A stretch of 48,895 nucleotides of DNA from Sphingomonadales bacterium (GTDB lineage: Bacteria > Pseudomonadota > Alphaproteobacteria > Sphingomonadales > Sphingomonadaceae): positions 1 to 48,895 of the forward strand of contig JAFKLT010000066.1 of the NCBI GenBank assembly GCA_017309275.1, in the 5' to 3' direction. The notes under the pieces are model-generated. The model did not search any database. It worked only from the letters and a program-made list of their open reading frames with translations, and was not told the DNA's origin. Position 1 is the first letter of the stretch; the number at the start of each line of letters is the position of its first letter. The position numbers and the translations under genes were made by a program. This document shows positions 11,235-19,639 of the stretch, piece by piece.

Positions 11235-11654
11235 ATGATGAGCGAGTCCCCTGCCCGCGCCAGCGGCCAGTGCCATTGCGGCGCCATCCGCTATTCGATG
11301 CCGACGACCGTCGAACATCACGCGCTTTGCCATTGCGGCGATTGCCGCCGCCACGCCGGCGCGCCGATGGTCGGATGGGCTATGGTGAAAGAGGCCGATG
11401 TGGAGATGAGCGGCACCCCGAAAATCTATGCCTCGTCCGAGCATGGCCGTCGCCATTTCTGCGGAGATTGCGGAACCGGGCTCTTCTATACCAACGAGCA
11501 GATTTTCCCTGGCCAGATCGACGTCCAGTCGGGCACGCTCGACGACCCCGACCTGATCCCCGCCGGCGCTCAGATCCAGATCGCCGAACGGATCGGCTGG
11601 ATGGAAAAGCTGGACGAGATGCCCGCGTTCAACCGCTACCCAGGAATGGATTGA
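11235..11654 (+). CDS. GFA family zinc protein
   Basis: A 139-residue protein of the glutathione-dependent formaldehyde-activating (GFA/CENP-V) fold. The zinc ligands are all visible: GQCHCG (CxC), CHCGDCRRHAG and FCGDCGTGLFY (CxxC pairs). The start is ATG 11235 with GAGGAGAGA immediately upstream; the adjacent ATG 11238 is equally possible. Most single-domain GFA proteins have no proven role in formaldehyde metabolism, so I would not name it Gfa. It ends convergently with the serine hydrolase, with 60 bases between the two. Confidence 0.92.
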   Translation: MMSESPARASGQCHCGAIRYSMPTTVEHHALCHCGDCRRHAGAPMVGWAMVKEADVEMSGTPKIYASSEHGRRHFCGDCGTGLFYTNEQIFPGQIDVQSGTLDDPDLIPAGAQIQIAERIGWMEKLDEMPAFNRYPGMD

Positions 11655-11714
11655 GGCGCAGCGCGAAGGTTGGCGGTCCGTCGCGGAGCCGATCACCTTC
11701 GCCGGGAAGCAAGG

Positions 11715-13118
11715 CTAGCGTGCCTTTGCGTCGGCCGCGACGACGGCGGCGACAAGCTTTGCGATATCGAGGCGTTGCTTGTCGTCGTCATAGCCCTGTC
11801 GCACGATGATGAGCCGGTGCGACGGGATGACGATCAGATATTGACCGCGATTGCCGAACGCGCCGAACGCGTCCTCGGGCACGCCCGGCGACTTGTTGAG
11901 CAACCAGAAGCCAGCGCCATAGCCGAAGGCGCCCTCCGGCTGCGGGCCGCTGGGTGCCGTGACGAAGCTTCGCCAATCCTCGGGCAACAGGCGCCGCCCT
12001 TCCCACATCCCGTCATTCTGATAGAGCAAGCCCAGCCGGGCGAGGTCGCGCGCCGTCGTCCAGACCTGGCTGGAGAGGATATAATCGCCCTCCCCGTCAT
12101 GCTCGACCACGGTGCGCGTCATCCCGAGCCCGTCGAAAAACCTGCTGGGGTTCAGCAACCGGTCGGACCGGATCACCGCCGCGCGCTCGTTGATTGCGGC
12201 CTGCGCCTTGTCCTGCGCCGCCTTCAGCGACTGTACGGCAAGCAGCGTATCGTTGTTGGCATAACGAAAGCGACTGCCCGGCGGATTCAGAAGCGGCCAT
12301 TGGGTCGTCCACTGGCGCACCGACGCACCGCCCATATAGATGGCGTCGCTGCGATTTCCGGCCGTGTCGCTGGTGAGGCCGCTTGCCATGCGCATGAGTT
12401 GCTCGGTCGTGATGGCCGCGCGCGGGTCGCCGGGCGCCTGCCACTCGTCAATCATCGCGGGGCGCTTCACATCGATCCAGCCATTATGGGCGGCATAGCC
12501 GATCAGCGTCGCCGCCATCGACTTTGCTACCGAAAAGGTGCGCTGCGCGGTGTGAACATCGTGCCCGAGCGCATAGCGTTCGACGATGATCCTGCCATTC
12601 TTGACGATCAGCAGCGAACTCGTCCGCCCGCCGAAGCCATCCAGGTTCATCACTGCCTGTTCGTATGGCGTGTAGCCGCGCGGAATGGGGGCGCGGGCGT
12701 TGACATCTCCCCACGGCCACGCCTTGGCATCAAGATTGGGGCGCGGCTCGAAATAAGCGCCCTCCCGTGCTGACGACAGCGCGCCGATCGGCAAGGTGAC
12801 GCACCCTTCGCGCCCCCGCCACTCGGCAACGCGGGGAGGCATGTCGTCGCGATAAGTGACGCTGACCTTTTTCGCCTTGCCGTCGACGTCGGCCTTCAAC
12901 GCTCGAACATCGGACTCGATCTCGGGATAGATGCCCGTCAGCTCGTCGCGCTCGATCGCGTCGAGCGGCTTGCCGGCCCCGTTCCACAACGCCGAACAGG
13001 TGAACGCTGCCCGATAGCCGGCGGCCCAGGCGCGATTGATCTCGGCATTGGGATCAGCCGCGCGCGCCGGAAGCGCCGCGACCAGAAGCGCAAGCCCCGC
13101 GACAAATGCGCGTGGCAT
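11715..13118 (-). CDS. Beta-lactamase-family serine hydrolase, exported
   Basis: Secreted penicillin-binding-protein-like hydrolase of 467 residues. A signal peptide (1-21, ending PARAA) sets the start at ATG 13118; the longer frame upstream is the antisense/shadow of the preceding gene. The class C/EstB-type nucleophile motif is Ser196-Val-Ala-Lys199 (TFSVAKS) and the second motif is Tyr286-Ala-Asn288. A roughly 150-residue N-terminal extension precedes the catalytic domain. Two bases separate the start from the stop of the MmcQ gene, so it is the last member of the glycosyltransferase-rarA-mmcQ unit. Substrate unknown: esterase, D-peptidase or amidase are all possible. Confidence 0.92.
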   Translation of the reverse strand: MPRAFVAGLALLVAALPARAADPNAEINRAWAAGYRAAFTCSALWNGAGKPLDAIERDELTGIYPEIESDVRALKADVDGKAKKVSVTYRDDMPPRVAEWRGREGCVTLPIGALSSAREGAYFEPRPNLDAKAWPWGDVNARAPIPRGYTPYEQAVMNLDGFGGRTSSLLIVKNGRIIVERYALGHDVHTAQRTFSVAKSMAATLIGYAAHNGWIDVKRPAMIDEWQAPGDPRAAITTEQLMRMASGLTSDTAGNRSDAIYMGGASVRQWTTQWPLLNPPGSRFRYANNDTLLAVQSLKAAQDKAQAAINERAAVIRSDRLLNPSRFFDGLGMTRTVVEHDGEGDYILSSQVWTTARDLARLGLLYQNDGMWEGRRLLPEDWRSFVTAPSGPQPEGAFGYGAGFWLLNKSPGVPEDAFGAFGNRGQYLIVIPSHRLIIVRQGYDDDKQRLDIAKLVAAVVAADAKAR

Positions 13119-13119
13119 A

Positions 13120-13473
13120 TCAGGGCCTCGTGCCGAAATTCTGGCGTTGCGGCTTTCGGGCGCGATCCCACCACGCGCGGCGGATGACGTCGGCGATGCG
13201 TTCGGGGTCGTCCGCCCCGAAGCGGACGAGAAGCGCGTGCCAGCCTTCGTAATGCGGGGTCTGCCAAAAGGTGTCCGGATCGGTTTCAAGCAGGATTTCC
13301 TTCTCATCAGGCTTGCACATCACCGCAAAGCTGCCCGCCTCGCGCCCCGGCGACGCCAGCGCCTTGCCGTTGAGCTTGGGACAAGGCGTGCCGTAAAAGG
13401 GCAGCATCTCGACATCGGGAAGGCTGCAGGCAAAGGCAACGACGTCATCCCAATTGTCGAAGCGCGGGGACAT
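13120..13473 (-). CDS. MmcQ/YjbR family protein
   Basis: A 117-residue protein of the MmcQ/YjbR fold (CyaY-like, DUF419). Family features are an N-terminal helix, LPDVEMLPFYGTPCPKLNGKALA, a beta-sheet with FAVMCKPDEKEILLETDP, and the C-terminal WHALLVRFGADDPERIADVIRRAW helix. The start at ATG 13473 overlaps the rarA stop (TAATG), so translation is coupled. Family members are described as DNA-binding, but without a defined function. Confidence 0.9.
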   Translation of the reverse strand: MSPRFDNWDDVVAFACSLPDVEMLPFYGTPCPKLNGKALASPGREAGSFAVMCKPDEKEILLETDPDTFWQTPHYEGWHALLVRFGADDPERIADVIRRAWWDRARKPQRQNFGTRP

Positions 13474-14795
13474 TATCTTCCCCCAGCCTCGCGCCGCCGC
13501 TCGTCCCACCAGGCCATGCGCTCGGCGATCCGCTTTTCGAAGCCGCGATCGACCGGGCGATAAAGTTCGGCGGGCTGCATCTCGTCGGGCCAGTAATTGT
13601 CGCCCGAAAACCCTTCGGGCGCATCATGGTCATAACTGTACCCCGCCCCATAGCCCAGATCCTTCATCAGCTTGGTCGGAGCGTTCAGGATATTCGCGGG
13701 CGGCGCGAGGCTGCCGGTATCGCGCGCCGCCGCCCACGCCGCCTTCTGCGCCATATAGGCCGCGTTCGATTTGGGCGCGGTCGCGCAATAGAGACATGCC
13801 TGCACGATCGCCAACTCCCCCTCGGGCGAACCGAGAAATTGATAGGCGTCCTTCGCGGCCAGACACTGAACCAGCGCCTGCGGATCGGCGAGACCGATGT
13901 CCTCGCTGGCGAAACGGGTAATGCGGCGCAGCACGTAAAGCGGCTCTTCACCCGCAACGAGCATCCGCGCGAGCCAATAGAGCGACGCCTGCGGATCGGA
14001 CCCCCGCATCGCCTTGTGCAACGCGGAGATAAGATTGTAGTGCCCGTCACGATCCTTGTCGTAGACCGGCATCCGGCGATGCAGGAACTGCGCGAGCTCG
14101 CCGGGATCGAGCGGCGCTTCGATCGTCACCGAAAACAGCGTCTCGACCTGGTTGAGCAGGAAGCGCCCGTCGCCGTCGGCGCTCGCGATCAGAGCCGCGC
14201 GTGCTTCGTCGGTCACCGGCAACGCCTGCCCTACCTCTTCCTCGGCGCGCGCCACCAGCGTTCCGAGTGCCGCCTCGCCCAGCCGGTTGAGGACAAGCAC
14301 CTGCGCACGGCTGAGCAGCGCGGCATTCAAGGCGAAGCTTGGATTCTCGGTCGTCGCGCCGACCAGGACGACCGTGCCGCGTTCGACATAGGGTAGAAAC
14401 CCGTCCTGCTGCGCGCGATTGAAGCGATGGATTTCATCGACGAACAAGAGGGTCCGCTTTCCCGCCGCCGCCATTTTCTCGGCATCGGCGAACGCCTGTC
14501 GCAGGTCGGCGACCCCGGAAAAAACGGCCGAAAGCGGCGCGAAGCGCATCCCGACCGCCTGCGCCAGCAGCCGCGCGATCGTCGTCTTGCCGGTTCCCGG
14601 CGGGCCCCAGAGGATGATCGAGGAAAGCTGTCCAGCCGCGACCATGCGACCGATCGCGCCTTCGGGTCCGGTCAGATGCTCCTGCCCGACAACCTCGGCC
14701 AGCACCTTGGGTCGCAACCGTTCGGCGAGCGGCACCGGCCCGGCATCGCCTTCGCGCTGCGCCGGCGCATCGCCGCCGAACAGGTCGGCGGCCAT
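13473..14795 (-). CDS. rarA: RarA/MgsA, replication-recombination AAA+ ATPase
   Basis: AAA+ ATPase related to clamp loaders that acts at stalled replication forks. In the 440 residues, Walker A is GPPGTGKTT (Lys70) and Walker B is LLFVDEIHRFN (Asp120-Glu121). Sensor 1 is GATTENPSF. The C-terminal tetramerisation region carries ASDGDGRFLLNQ-like and DPQASLYWLARML motifs. The start at ATG 14795 overlaps the stop of the glycosyltransferase by one base (TGATG); the longer frame upstream is a shadow of that gene. Its coupling to a glycosyltransferase looks like dense genome packing more than shared function. Confidence 0.97.
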   Translation of the reverse strand: MAADLFGGDAPAQREGDAGPVPLAERLRPKVLAEVVGQEHLTGPEGAIGRMVAAGQLSSIILWGPPGTGKTTIARLLAQAVGMRFAPLSAVFSGVADLRQAFADAEKMAAAGKRTLLFVDEIHRFNRAQQDGFLPYVERGTVVLVGATTENPSFALNAALLSRAQVLVLNRLGEAALGTLVARAEEEVGQALPVTDEARAALIASADGDGRFLLNQVETLFSVTIEAPLDPGELAQFLHRRMPVYDKDRDGHYNLISALHKAMRGSDPQASLYWLARMLVAGEEPLYVLRRITRFASEDIGLADPQALVQCLAAKDAYQFLGSPEGELAIVQACLYCATAPKSNAAYMAQKAAWAAARDTGSLAPPANILNAPTKLMKDLGYGAGYSYDHDAPEGFSGDNYWPDEMQPAELYRPVDRGFEKRIAERMAWWDERRREAGGR

Positions 14796-15952
14796 CAGCC
14801 CGCGCGCCGCTGTTTCTGGCGGATCAGACGCAAATAGGTGTCGGCCACTGACTGGTTGATCGCATCCCATTGATAGGCGCCGCTTTCGACAAGCGCCGCC
14901 GCGCCGTGCGTCGCGCGCAGTTGCGGGTCGCGGCAGTAGAGTTCCAGATCGTCGGCAAACAGGCTGATCGCGCCCGGCGCGACGAGATATCCCGTCTGCC
15001 CATGCTTGACGATGCTCGCGCTGCCGGTCGCGCGGGCGGCGACCACGGGCAGGCCGCATGCCATCGCTTCGAGCGTCACGTTGCCGAAGGTTTCGGTGAC
15101 CGAGGGGTTGAAGAACATGTCGCACGAGGCGAGCGCGCGGGCGAGGTTCTCGCCGCCCTGAAAGCCGACGAACTTGGCGTCGGGAAGACGCGATTCGAAC
15201 CATTCGCCGGCCGGCCCCTCGCCGATCACGACGACCTGGTGCGGCACCTTGCGACGCTGGAGCTGGTCGATGGTATCGGCGAAGACGTCGAGCCCCTTTT
15301 CCATCACCAACCGGCCGAGGAAAGCGATTACGGGGACGTCGTCGGCGATACCCCACGACTGACGCCAGCCCATGTCGCGGCGACCGGGGTTGAAGACGTC
15401 GCGCTCGACGCCGCGGGCCCAGATGCCGATGTCATAGTTCATGCGCTGCTGACGGAGAACCTGAGCGAAGCTTTCGGACGGGGCGATCAGCGCGTCGCAT
15501 TTCCGATAAAGCTTGCGAAGCCACGCCACGACCAGCGGCTCGAGGAAAGAAAGGTTGTAGTACCGGAAATAGGTCTCGAACCGCGTGTGAACCGAGCAGG
15601 CAACGGGCAGCTTGCGGCGCCGCGCCCAGGCGGCCGCCTGCCGCGACACGCGGTCGGGGCTGGATATGTGAAGGATGTTCGGCGCGAACCTGGTGATGTC
15701 CTCCCGAACCCGTGACGAGAAATGCAACGGGATGCGATATTCGGGGCGATTGGGGATCGCCATCGAGGGAACGCTGACAAGGTCGCCGGTCGGCTCGAAA
15801 TCGGGGTCGGCAACGGTCGGCGAATAGACGCGCACCGCCGCCCCCTGGGCAAGCAAATAGCCGACAAGCCGATTGAGCGCCTTGTTCGCGCCGTCGACGG
15901 TCATGTTGTAATTGCCGCTGAACAGGGCGATGCGAAGGTCTGAAACTTCCAT
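14795..15952 (-). CDS. GT4-family glycosyltransferase (MgtA-like)
   Basis: A 385-residue cytoplasmic GT-B enzyme that would transfer a sugar from a nucleotide donor, probably to a lipid. The N-terminal domain starts RIALFSGNYNMTVDGANKAL. The donor-binding half has FLGRLVMEKGLDVF, VIGEGP and the E-x7-E motif (Glu287, Glu295 in ETFGNVTLE). This resembles MgtA/SqdX-type transferases that glycosylate diacylglycerol with mannose, glucuronic acid or sulfoquinovose. Sphingomonads make glycolipids in place of lipopolysaccharide, so a glycolipid role is plausible (inference). It lies 41 bases after corC and opens the rarA unit. Confidence 0.9.
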   Translation of the reverse strand: MEVSDLRIALFSGNYNMTVDGANKALNRLVGYLLAQGAAVRVYSPTVADPDFEPTGDLVSVPSMAIPNRPEYRIPLHFSSRVREDITRFAPNILHISSPDRVSRQAAAWARRRKLPVACSVHTRFETYFRYYNLSFLEPLVVAWLRKLYRKCDALIAPSESFAQVLRQQRMNYDIGIWARGVERDVFNPGRRDMGWRQSWGIADDVPVIAFLGRLVMEKGLDVFADTIDQLQRRKVPHQVVVIGEGPAGEWFESRLPDAKFVGFQGGENLARALASCDMFFNPSVTETFGNVTLEAMACGLPVVAARATGSASIVKHGQTGYLVAPGAISLFADDLELYCRDPQLRATHGAAALVESGAYQWDAINQSVADTYLRLIRQKQRRAG

Positions 15953-15993
15953 CCGGCTTCGCCTAGTCCTTTAGCCTTGCAAAGGCAATTGCG

Positions 15994-16932
15994 TCAGAAT
16001 TCCTCACGCTCCGGCGGCGCTTCCAGATCGACCACGACCGGCGGATGCAGGCGCAGGCGGTGGACGCGCTTTTCGTCGGCCTCGGTCACCTCGATGCGCC
16101 AGCCGCTCGGGTGGTGGAGTATCTCGCCGACTTGCGGCACATGGCCGGCCAGCACCGCGGCAAGACCGCCCAGCGTGTCGACATCTTCGTCGACATCGCC
16201 CAGCCGCGAGTCGATCGCTTCTCCGATGTCGTCGAGTTCGGCGCGTGCGTCCGCCTCCCAACACCCATTCTCGACCGGAGAGAATAGCGCGGTCGGTTCG
16301 TCGTCATGCTCGTCTTCGATCTCGCCGACGATTTCCTCGACCAGATCCTCGATCGTCACGAGGCCTTCGGTCCCCGAATATTCGTCGATCACGATCGCAA
16401 GATGGGTTCGCTGCGCCCGCATGTCCGCCAGCAGGTCGAGCACGTCCATCGATTGCGGAACATAGAGCGGCTGGCGGATCAGGTCGATCAGCGGCGGCGG
16501 CGCCTTTTTCGTGGCGAGTACCGCGAAGACGTCCTTGACGTGGATCATGCCGACCACTTCGTCCAGCGTCTCGCGATAGACCGGCAGACGGCTGTGCCCA
16601 GCATCGACGAAGATGGCGACCACATCGTCGAAGTTGGCGCTTTCAGGAATTGCGATGATCTCGCCGCGCGGTACCGCGACGTCGTCGACCGTCTGTTCCC
16701 CGAAGTGGAGGAGGTTGCGCAGCATCTTGCGCTCGATCGGGGACAGGTCGCCGACGACGCTGCTTCCGCGCCGCACCTCGCCTTCCTCTTCGGCCTCGTC
16801 GATTACATCCTCGATCTGCTCGCGAAGCGACGGTTCCTTTTCACCGCCGAACAGCAATGTCTTGAGGCCGGTCCACAGACCGGACCTACTGTCCTCTTCC
16901 GATCGGTTCGAAGACCCCTGGTCGTCGGGCAT
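15994..16932 (-). CDS. corC: CorC/YbeX-type CBS-domain protein
   Basis: A 312-residue soluble protein with two CBS domains (about 70-130 and 140-190: VPRGEIIAIPE, DAGHSRLPVYRE, GMIHVKDVF, LAIVIDEYSGTEGLVTIEDLVEEIVGEI). A CorC/HlyC C-terminal domain lies at about 215-300. It lacks the membrane DUF21 domain, so it is the short CorC form. The family has been linked to cobalt/magnesium efflux and, as YbeX, to ribosome metabolism; it normally follows ybeY. Start ATG 16932 lies 19 bases after the ybeY stop. Confidence 0.94.
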   Translation of the reverse strand: MPDDQGSSNRSEEDSRSGLWTGLKTLLFGGEKEPSLREQIEDVIDEAEEEGEVRRGSSVVGDLSPIERKMLRNLLHFGEQTVDDVAVPRGEIIAIPESANFDDVVAIFVDAGHSRLPVYRETLDEVVGMIHVKDVFAVLATKKAPPPLIDLIRQPLYVPQSMDVLDLLADMRAQRTHLAIVIDEYSGTEGLVTIEDLVEEIVGEIEDEHDDEPTALFSPVENGCWEADARAELDDIGEAIDSRLGDVDEDVDTLGGLAAVLAGHVPQVGEILHHPSGWRIEVTEADEKRVHRLRLHPPVVVDLEAPPEREEF

Positions 16933-16951
16933 GATGCTGTATGTTTCCCTG

Positions 16952-17458
16952 TTAATCCTGATCCGCATATGGATTGGCGATGCCCAGCGATGCAAGCGCT
17001 TTCACTTCAAGTGCCTCCATTGCCGTCGCGCTGACGTCGTCCATATGATCGTAACCGACTAGATGCAGCACCCCGTGGACCATCAGATGCGTCGCATGAT
17101 CCTCCAGCGAAACCCCCTTTTCCTCGGCCTCGCGCGCGCAAGTTTCGCGCGCAAGCACGATATCACCGAGTAGAATTTCGCCATCGTCGCTGTTCGACAT
17201 CGTCTCCAGCAGATCGGCCTGAACCTGCGGGAAGGACAGCACATTGGTCGGCTTGTCCTTGCCGCGAAAGTCGCGGTTGAGGGCGTGAACCTCGGTATCG
17301 TCGGTCAGCCGCACCGATATCTCGACGAGCGGCGCGGCGTCGGCGAGCGATGCGAACGGCGTCACCGCAAGCGCTGCGGCGGCCGCCTCCCCTGCCCGCA
17401 CTTCCCAGTCCAGCGTATCGGGCCAGGGCGTCGCCTCATGCGTCTCAACGCTCAGCAT
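16952..17458 (-). CDS. ybeY: Endoribonuclease YbeY
   Basis: Zinc-dependent RNase for 16S rRNA 3' maturation and ribosome quality control, 168 residues. The metal site H-x3-H-x5-H is intact (His128, His132, His138 in HGVLHLVGYDH). The NRDFRGKDKPTNVLSFP motif is also present. ybeY normally follows phoH directly. Here phoH is 7.7 kb away, with other genes on both strands between them, so ybeY needs its own promoter in 17459-17643 or read-through from the sigma-factor gene. Confidence 0.96.
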   Translation of the reverse strand: MLSVETHEATPWPDTLDWEVRAGEAAAAALAVTPFASLADAAPLVEISVRLTDDTEVHALNRDFRGKDKPTNVLSFPQVQADLLETMSNSDDGEILLGDIVLARETCAREAEEKGVSLEDHATHLMVHGVLHLVGYDHMDDVSATAMEALEVKALASLGIANPYADQD

Positions 17459-17643
17459 GCCGATTGCCGCCGGAAAAAAGTCGCGGAAAACTGCGCAACT
17501 TCACTCGCAAAACGCATTTTCTGCGGCGGAGTCATTCGGGAAACTATCATCGCATCGACGCTATAGCGCCACCGCCAAGTAGGACAGCGAAAAATCGAAC
17601 GAGGCCGCCGCCAGCGCCGCACCGCGGGCGTCGGACGGCGCAT

Positions 17644-18519
17644 TCAATGCATATGCTTCAGCTTGTCCGGATTGCGCATCACATAGATGCCCGTGATCCG
17701 GCCGTCCTCGATTTCCAGCGCCGTGGTCTGAAACTCGCCGTCGGCTTCGCGCGTGATGAAGCCCGGCAGGCCGTTGATCGTGCCGGTGTGAACAAGCGTC
17801 GAGGCATGTTTGGCAAAGAGCACGGCCAGACTGCGGTGCAGCGTCATGACGGTCTGATAGCCGAGCACGGGCACGACCGCCGCCGGGCGCTTGCCGCCGC
17901 CGTCGGACCACATGCCCACATCCGCGGCGAGGAGCTGGCCGAGCGCGGCCATGTCGCCGCTACGCGAGGCCGTGAAAAAGGCGTTGGCGATCTCCAGCCC
18001 CCGTTCCTTTTCCATCTTGTAGCGCGGGCGCGCGTCGCGAACGTGGCTCCGCGCCCGCGCGGCGAGCTGGCGCGTCGCGGCGGGATCGCGGTCGATCGTC
18101 TTTGCCACTTCGTCGAACTCGACGCCGAAGACGTCGTGAAGCAGGAAGGCCGCGCGCTCGAGCGGAGAAAGGCGTTCGAGCGCGAGCATCAGCGGCAGCG
18201 TGACGTCGTCCTCCTCTTCCTCCTCGACAAGGGGATCGGGAAGCCAGGGGCCGACATAGGTTTCGCGCTGCACGCGCGCGGACTTGATCTGGTCGAGGCA
18301 GAGCCGCGTCACGGTGCGGCGGAGAAAGGCCGCGGGCTCGCGCACCGCGCCGCGGTCGGTGCCGAGCCAGCGGATGAACGCATCCTGCACCACATCCTCG
18401 GCGTCGGCGACCGAGCCGAGCATGCGATAGGCGACGCGCGTCAGGAGCGGACGCAGCGGGTCGAAACTCGCCGCCGCGTCCACCGCGCCTTCGCCACCCT
18501 GGATGCCCGCGGACGTCAT
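17644..18519 (-). CDS. ECF41-family sigma factor with fused SnoaL-like domain
   Basis: Extracytoplasmic-function sigma factor of 291 residues. Sigma-2 is at about 20-90 (DAEDVVQDAFIRWL) and sigma-4 at about 115-165 (LERLSPLERAAFLLHDVFGVEFDEVA). The linker carries the ECF41 signature WLPDPLV (92-98) followed by an acidic EEEEEDD stretch. The C-terminal SnoaL/NTF2-like regulatory domain carries DGGGK (206-210) and NPDKL (283-287), both hallmarks of ECF41. In this group the fused domain replaces an anti-sigma factor. The start overlaps the stop of the carboxymuconolactone decarboxylase gene (TGATG), the family's typical partner and target. Confidence 0.95.
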   Translation of the reverse strand: MTSAGIQGGEGAVDAAASFDPLRPLLTRVAYRMLGSVADAEDVVQDAFIRWLGTDRGAVREPAAFLRRTVTRLCLDQIKSARVQRETYVGPWLPDPLVEEEEEDDVTLPLMLALERLSPLERAAFLLHDVFGVEFDEVAKTIDRDPAATRQLAARARSHVRDARPRYKMEKERGLEIANAFFTASRSGDMAALGQLLAADVGMWSDGGGKRPAAVVPVLGYQTVMTLHRSLAVLFAKHASTLVHTGTINGLPGFITREADGEFQTTALEIEDGRITGIYVMRNPDKLKHMH

Positions 18520-18977
18520 CAGGCCGCCTTCACCAGCACGCCGTTTTCGTACCAGAGGTCAAAGCCGACCGCGATACGGTTCCAGCCGTTGATGATGTTG
18601 ATCAGCAGCGTCAGGTGCACCTGTTCCTCCGCCGTGAAATGCGCCTCAAGCGCCTCTTTCGCGGCCTTCTGTGTGTGCCCTTCGGACAGGCGGGTCAAGG
18701 CGTCGGTCCAGGCCAGCGCGGCGCGCTCGCGATCGGTGTAGACGGGCGCTTCTTCCCACGCGGCCAACAGATAGATGCGCTGTTCGCTCTCACCATGCGC
18801 GCGGGCGTCGACGGTGTGCATGTTGATGCAGTTCGCGCAGCCGTTCAGAATCGACGAACGGATCTTCACCAGTTCGACAAGCGTCTTGTCGAGGCTCTTT
18901 TCGATGGCGAAGCCGGCGGCGGTCCACTGTTTCATCAGGGTCGGCGCGGCGGCGTAGGGATCGGTTACCTTGGTCAT
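18519..18977 (-). CDS. Carboxymuconolactone decarboxylase / AhpD-like protein, ECF41 partner
   Basis: A 152-residue helical CMD/AhpD-fold protein with the redox-type motif NGCANCINMHT (Cys47, Cys50, His54), as in alkylhydroperoxidase AhpD. The start ATG 18977 follows AAGGAGA at good spacing. It precedes and overlaps the ECF41 sigma gene. An exact ECF41 promoter pattern lies upstream (19011-19037). CMD, oxidoreductase or epimerase genes of this kind are the known targets of ECF41 factors. It probably reduces peroxides or disulfides, but the substrate is unknown. Confidence 0.93.
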   Translation of the reverse strand: MTKVTDPYAAAPTLMKQWTAAGFAIEKSLDKTLVELVKIRSSILNGCANCINMHTVDARAHGESEQRIYLLAAWEEAPVYTDRERAALAWTDALTRLSEGHTQKAAKEALEAHFTAEEQVHLTLLINIINGWNRIAVGFDLWYENGVLVKAA

Positions 18978-19010
18978 CTCAATGTCTCCTTCATGAGGTT
19001 GTACAGACAT

Positions 19011-19037
19011 GACGAGACGGCGCGGGCGCGTGTGACA
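19011..19037 (-). promoter_or_regulatory. ECF41-type promoter of the CMD-sigma operon
   Basis: On the minus strand TGTCACA (19037-19031) is followed by exactly 16 bases and then CGTC (19014-19011). This matches the published ECF41 promoter pattern (TGTCACA at -35, CGTC at -10). Transcription would start near 19004, giving a leader of roughly 27 bases to the CMD start at 18977. The sigma gene is in the same operon, so it should be autoregulated. Confidence 0.85.
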
Positions 19038-19186
19038 TGGCGCACGAAAAAATTTGGCTCGGGGCGCATTTTGTCGAACGGGCATCGAGCCAAGCCACGG
19101 GAAACATTATGTTTCGGATAATGCGCTTTTCCGCTTCCCGAAGCTGCATTAGCATCTCCCCATCTTTGGCAAGAGGGGGAGTGGTC

Positions 19187-19573
19187 ATGAAGTTTCTCGA
19201 TGGTTTCACCGAACAGGCCTATGCGTTGCTCCGCATCGTCGCGGGGCTGCTTTTCCTTGCGCATGGCGTGCAGAAATTCCTGAATTTCCCAGTCGCGTTC
19301 CCGATGCCGCTCAACCCCCTGCTGCAGGCGGCGGGCGCGATCGAGATCGTCGCGGGCGGCCTGATCGTCATCGGGCTGTTCACGCGCCCGGCGGCCTTCA
19401 TTGCGAGCGGCATGTCGGCCGTCGGCTATTGGATCGCCCATGGCAGCCAGGGCCCCTTTCCGATCGCCAACGGCGGCGAGACGATCGTGCTTTACTGCTT
19501 CCTGTTCCTGTTCGTCGCGACGCGCGGCGCCGGAATCTGGAGCCTCGACGCGGCGACCCGCAAATCGGCCTGA
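19187..19573 (+). CDS. DoxX family membrane protein
   Basis: A 128-residue integral inner-membrane protein with about four hydrophobic helices. The DoxX features are LLRIVAGLLFLAHGVQKFL near the N-terminus, AGAIEIVAGGLIVIGLFTRPAAFIASGM in the middle, and a final helix before a short hydrophilic tail. DoxX/YqjF proteins are often found with oxidative-stress or thiol genes. It is divergent from the CMD/ECF41 operon across a 209-base region, so shared control is possible. Start ATG 19187 follows AGAGGGGGAG. Confidence 0.92.
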   Translation: MKFLDGFTEQAYALLRIVAGLLFLAHGVQKFLNFPVAFPMPLNPLLQAAGAIEIVAGGLIVIGLFTRPAAFIASGMSAVGYWIAHGSQGPFPIANGGETIVLYCFLFLFVATRGAGIWSLDAATRKSA

Positions 19574-19580
19574 CAAAACA

Positions 19581-19608
19581 GGGGGCGATTCCTTGCGGAA
19601 CCGCCCCC
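19581..19608 (+). terminator. Putative terminator of doxX
   Basis: A GGGGGCG/CGCCCCC stem extends inward with TTCC/GGAA across one mismatch and a TTGC loop, starting eight bases after the doxX stop. No T-run follows, so it is a strong hairpin but not a textbook terminator. It lies between convergent genes. Confidence 0.5.
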
Positions 19609-19639
19609 AGGTACGGGCTTCACATGGTGGTGAAGTTGG

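Noticed and set aside
17561-17643. Short open frame before ybeY, possible remnant of a gene
   Set aside because: It continues in a shadow frame of the sigma-factor gene and has no recognisable content.
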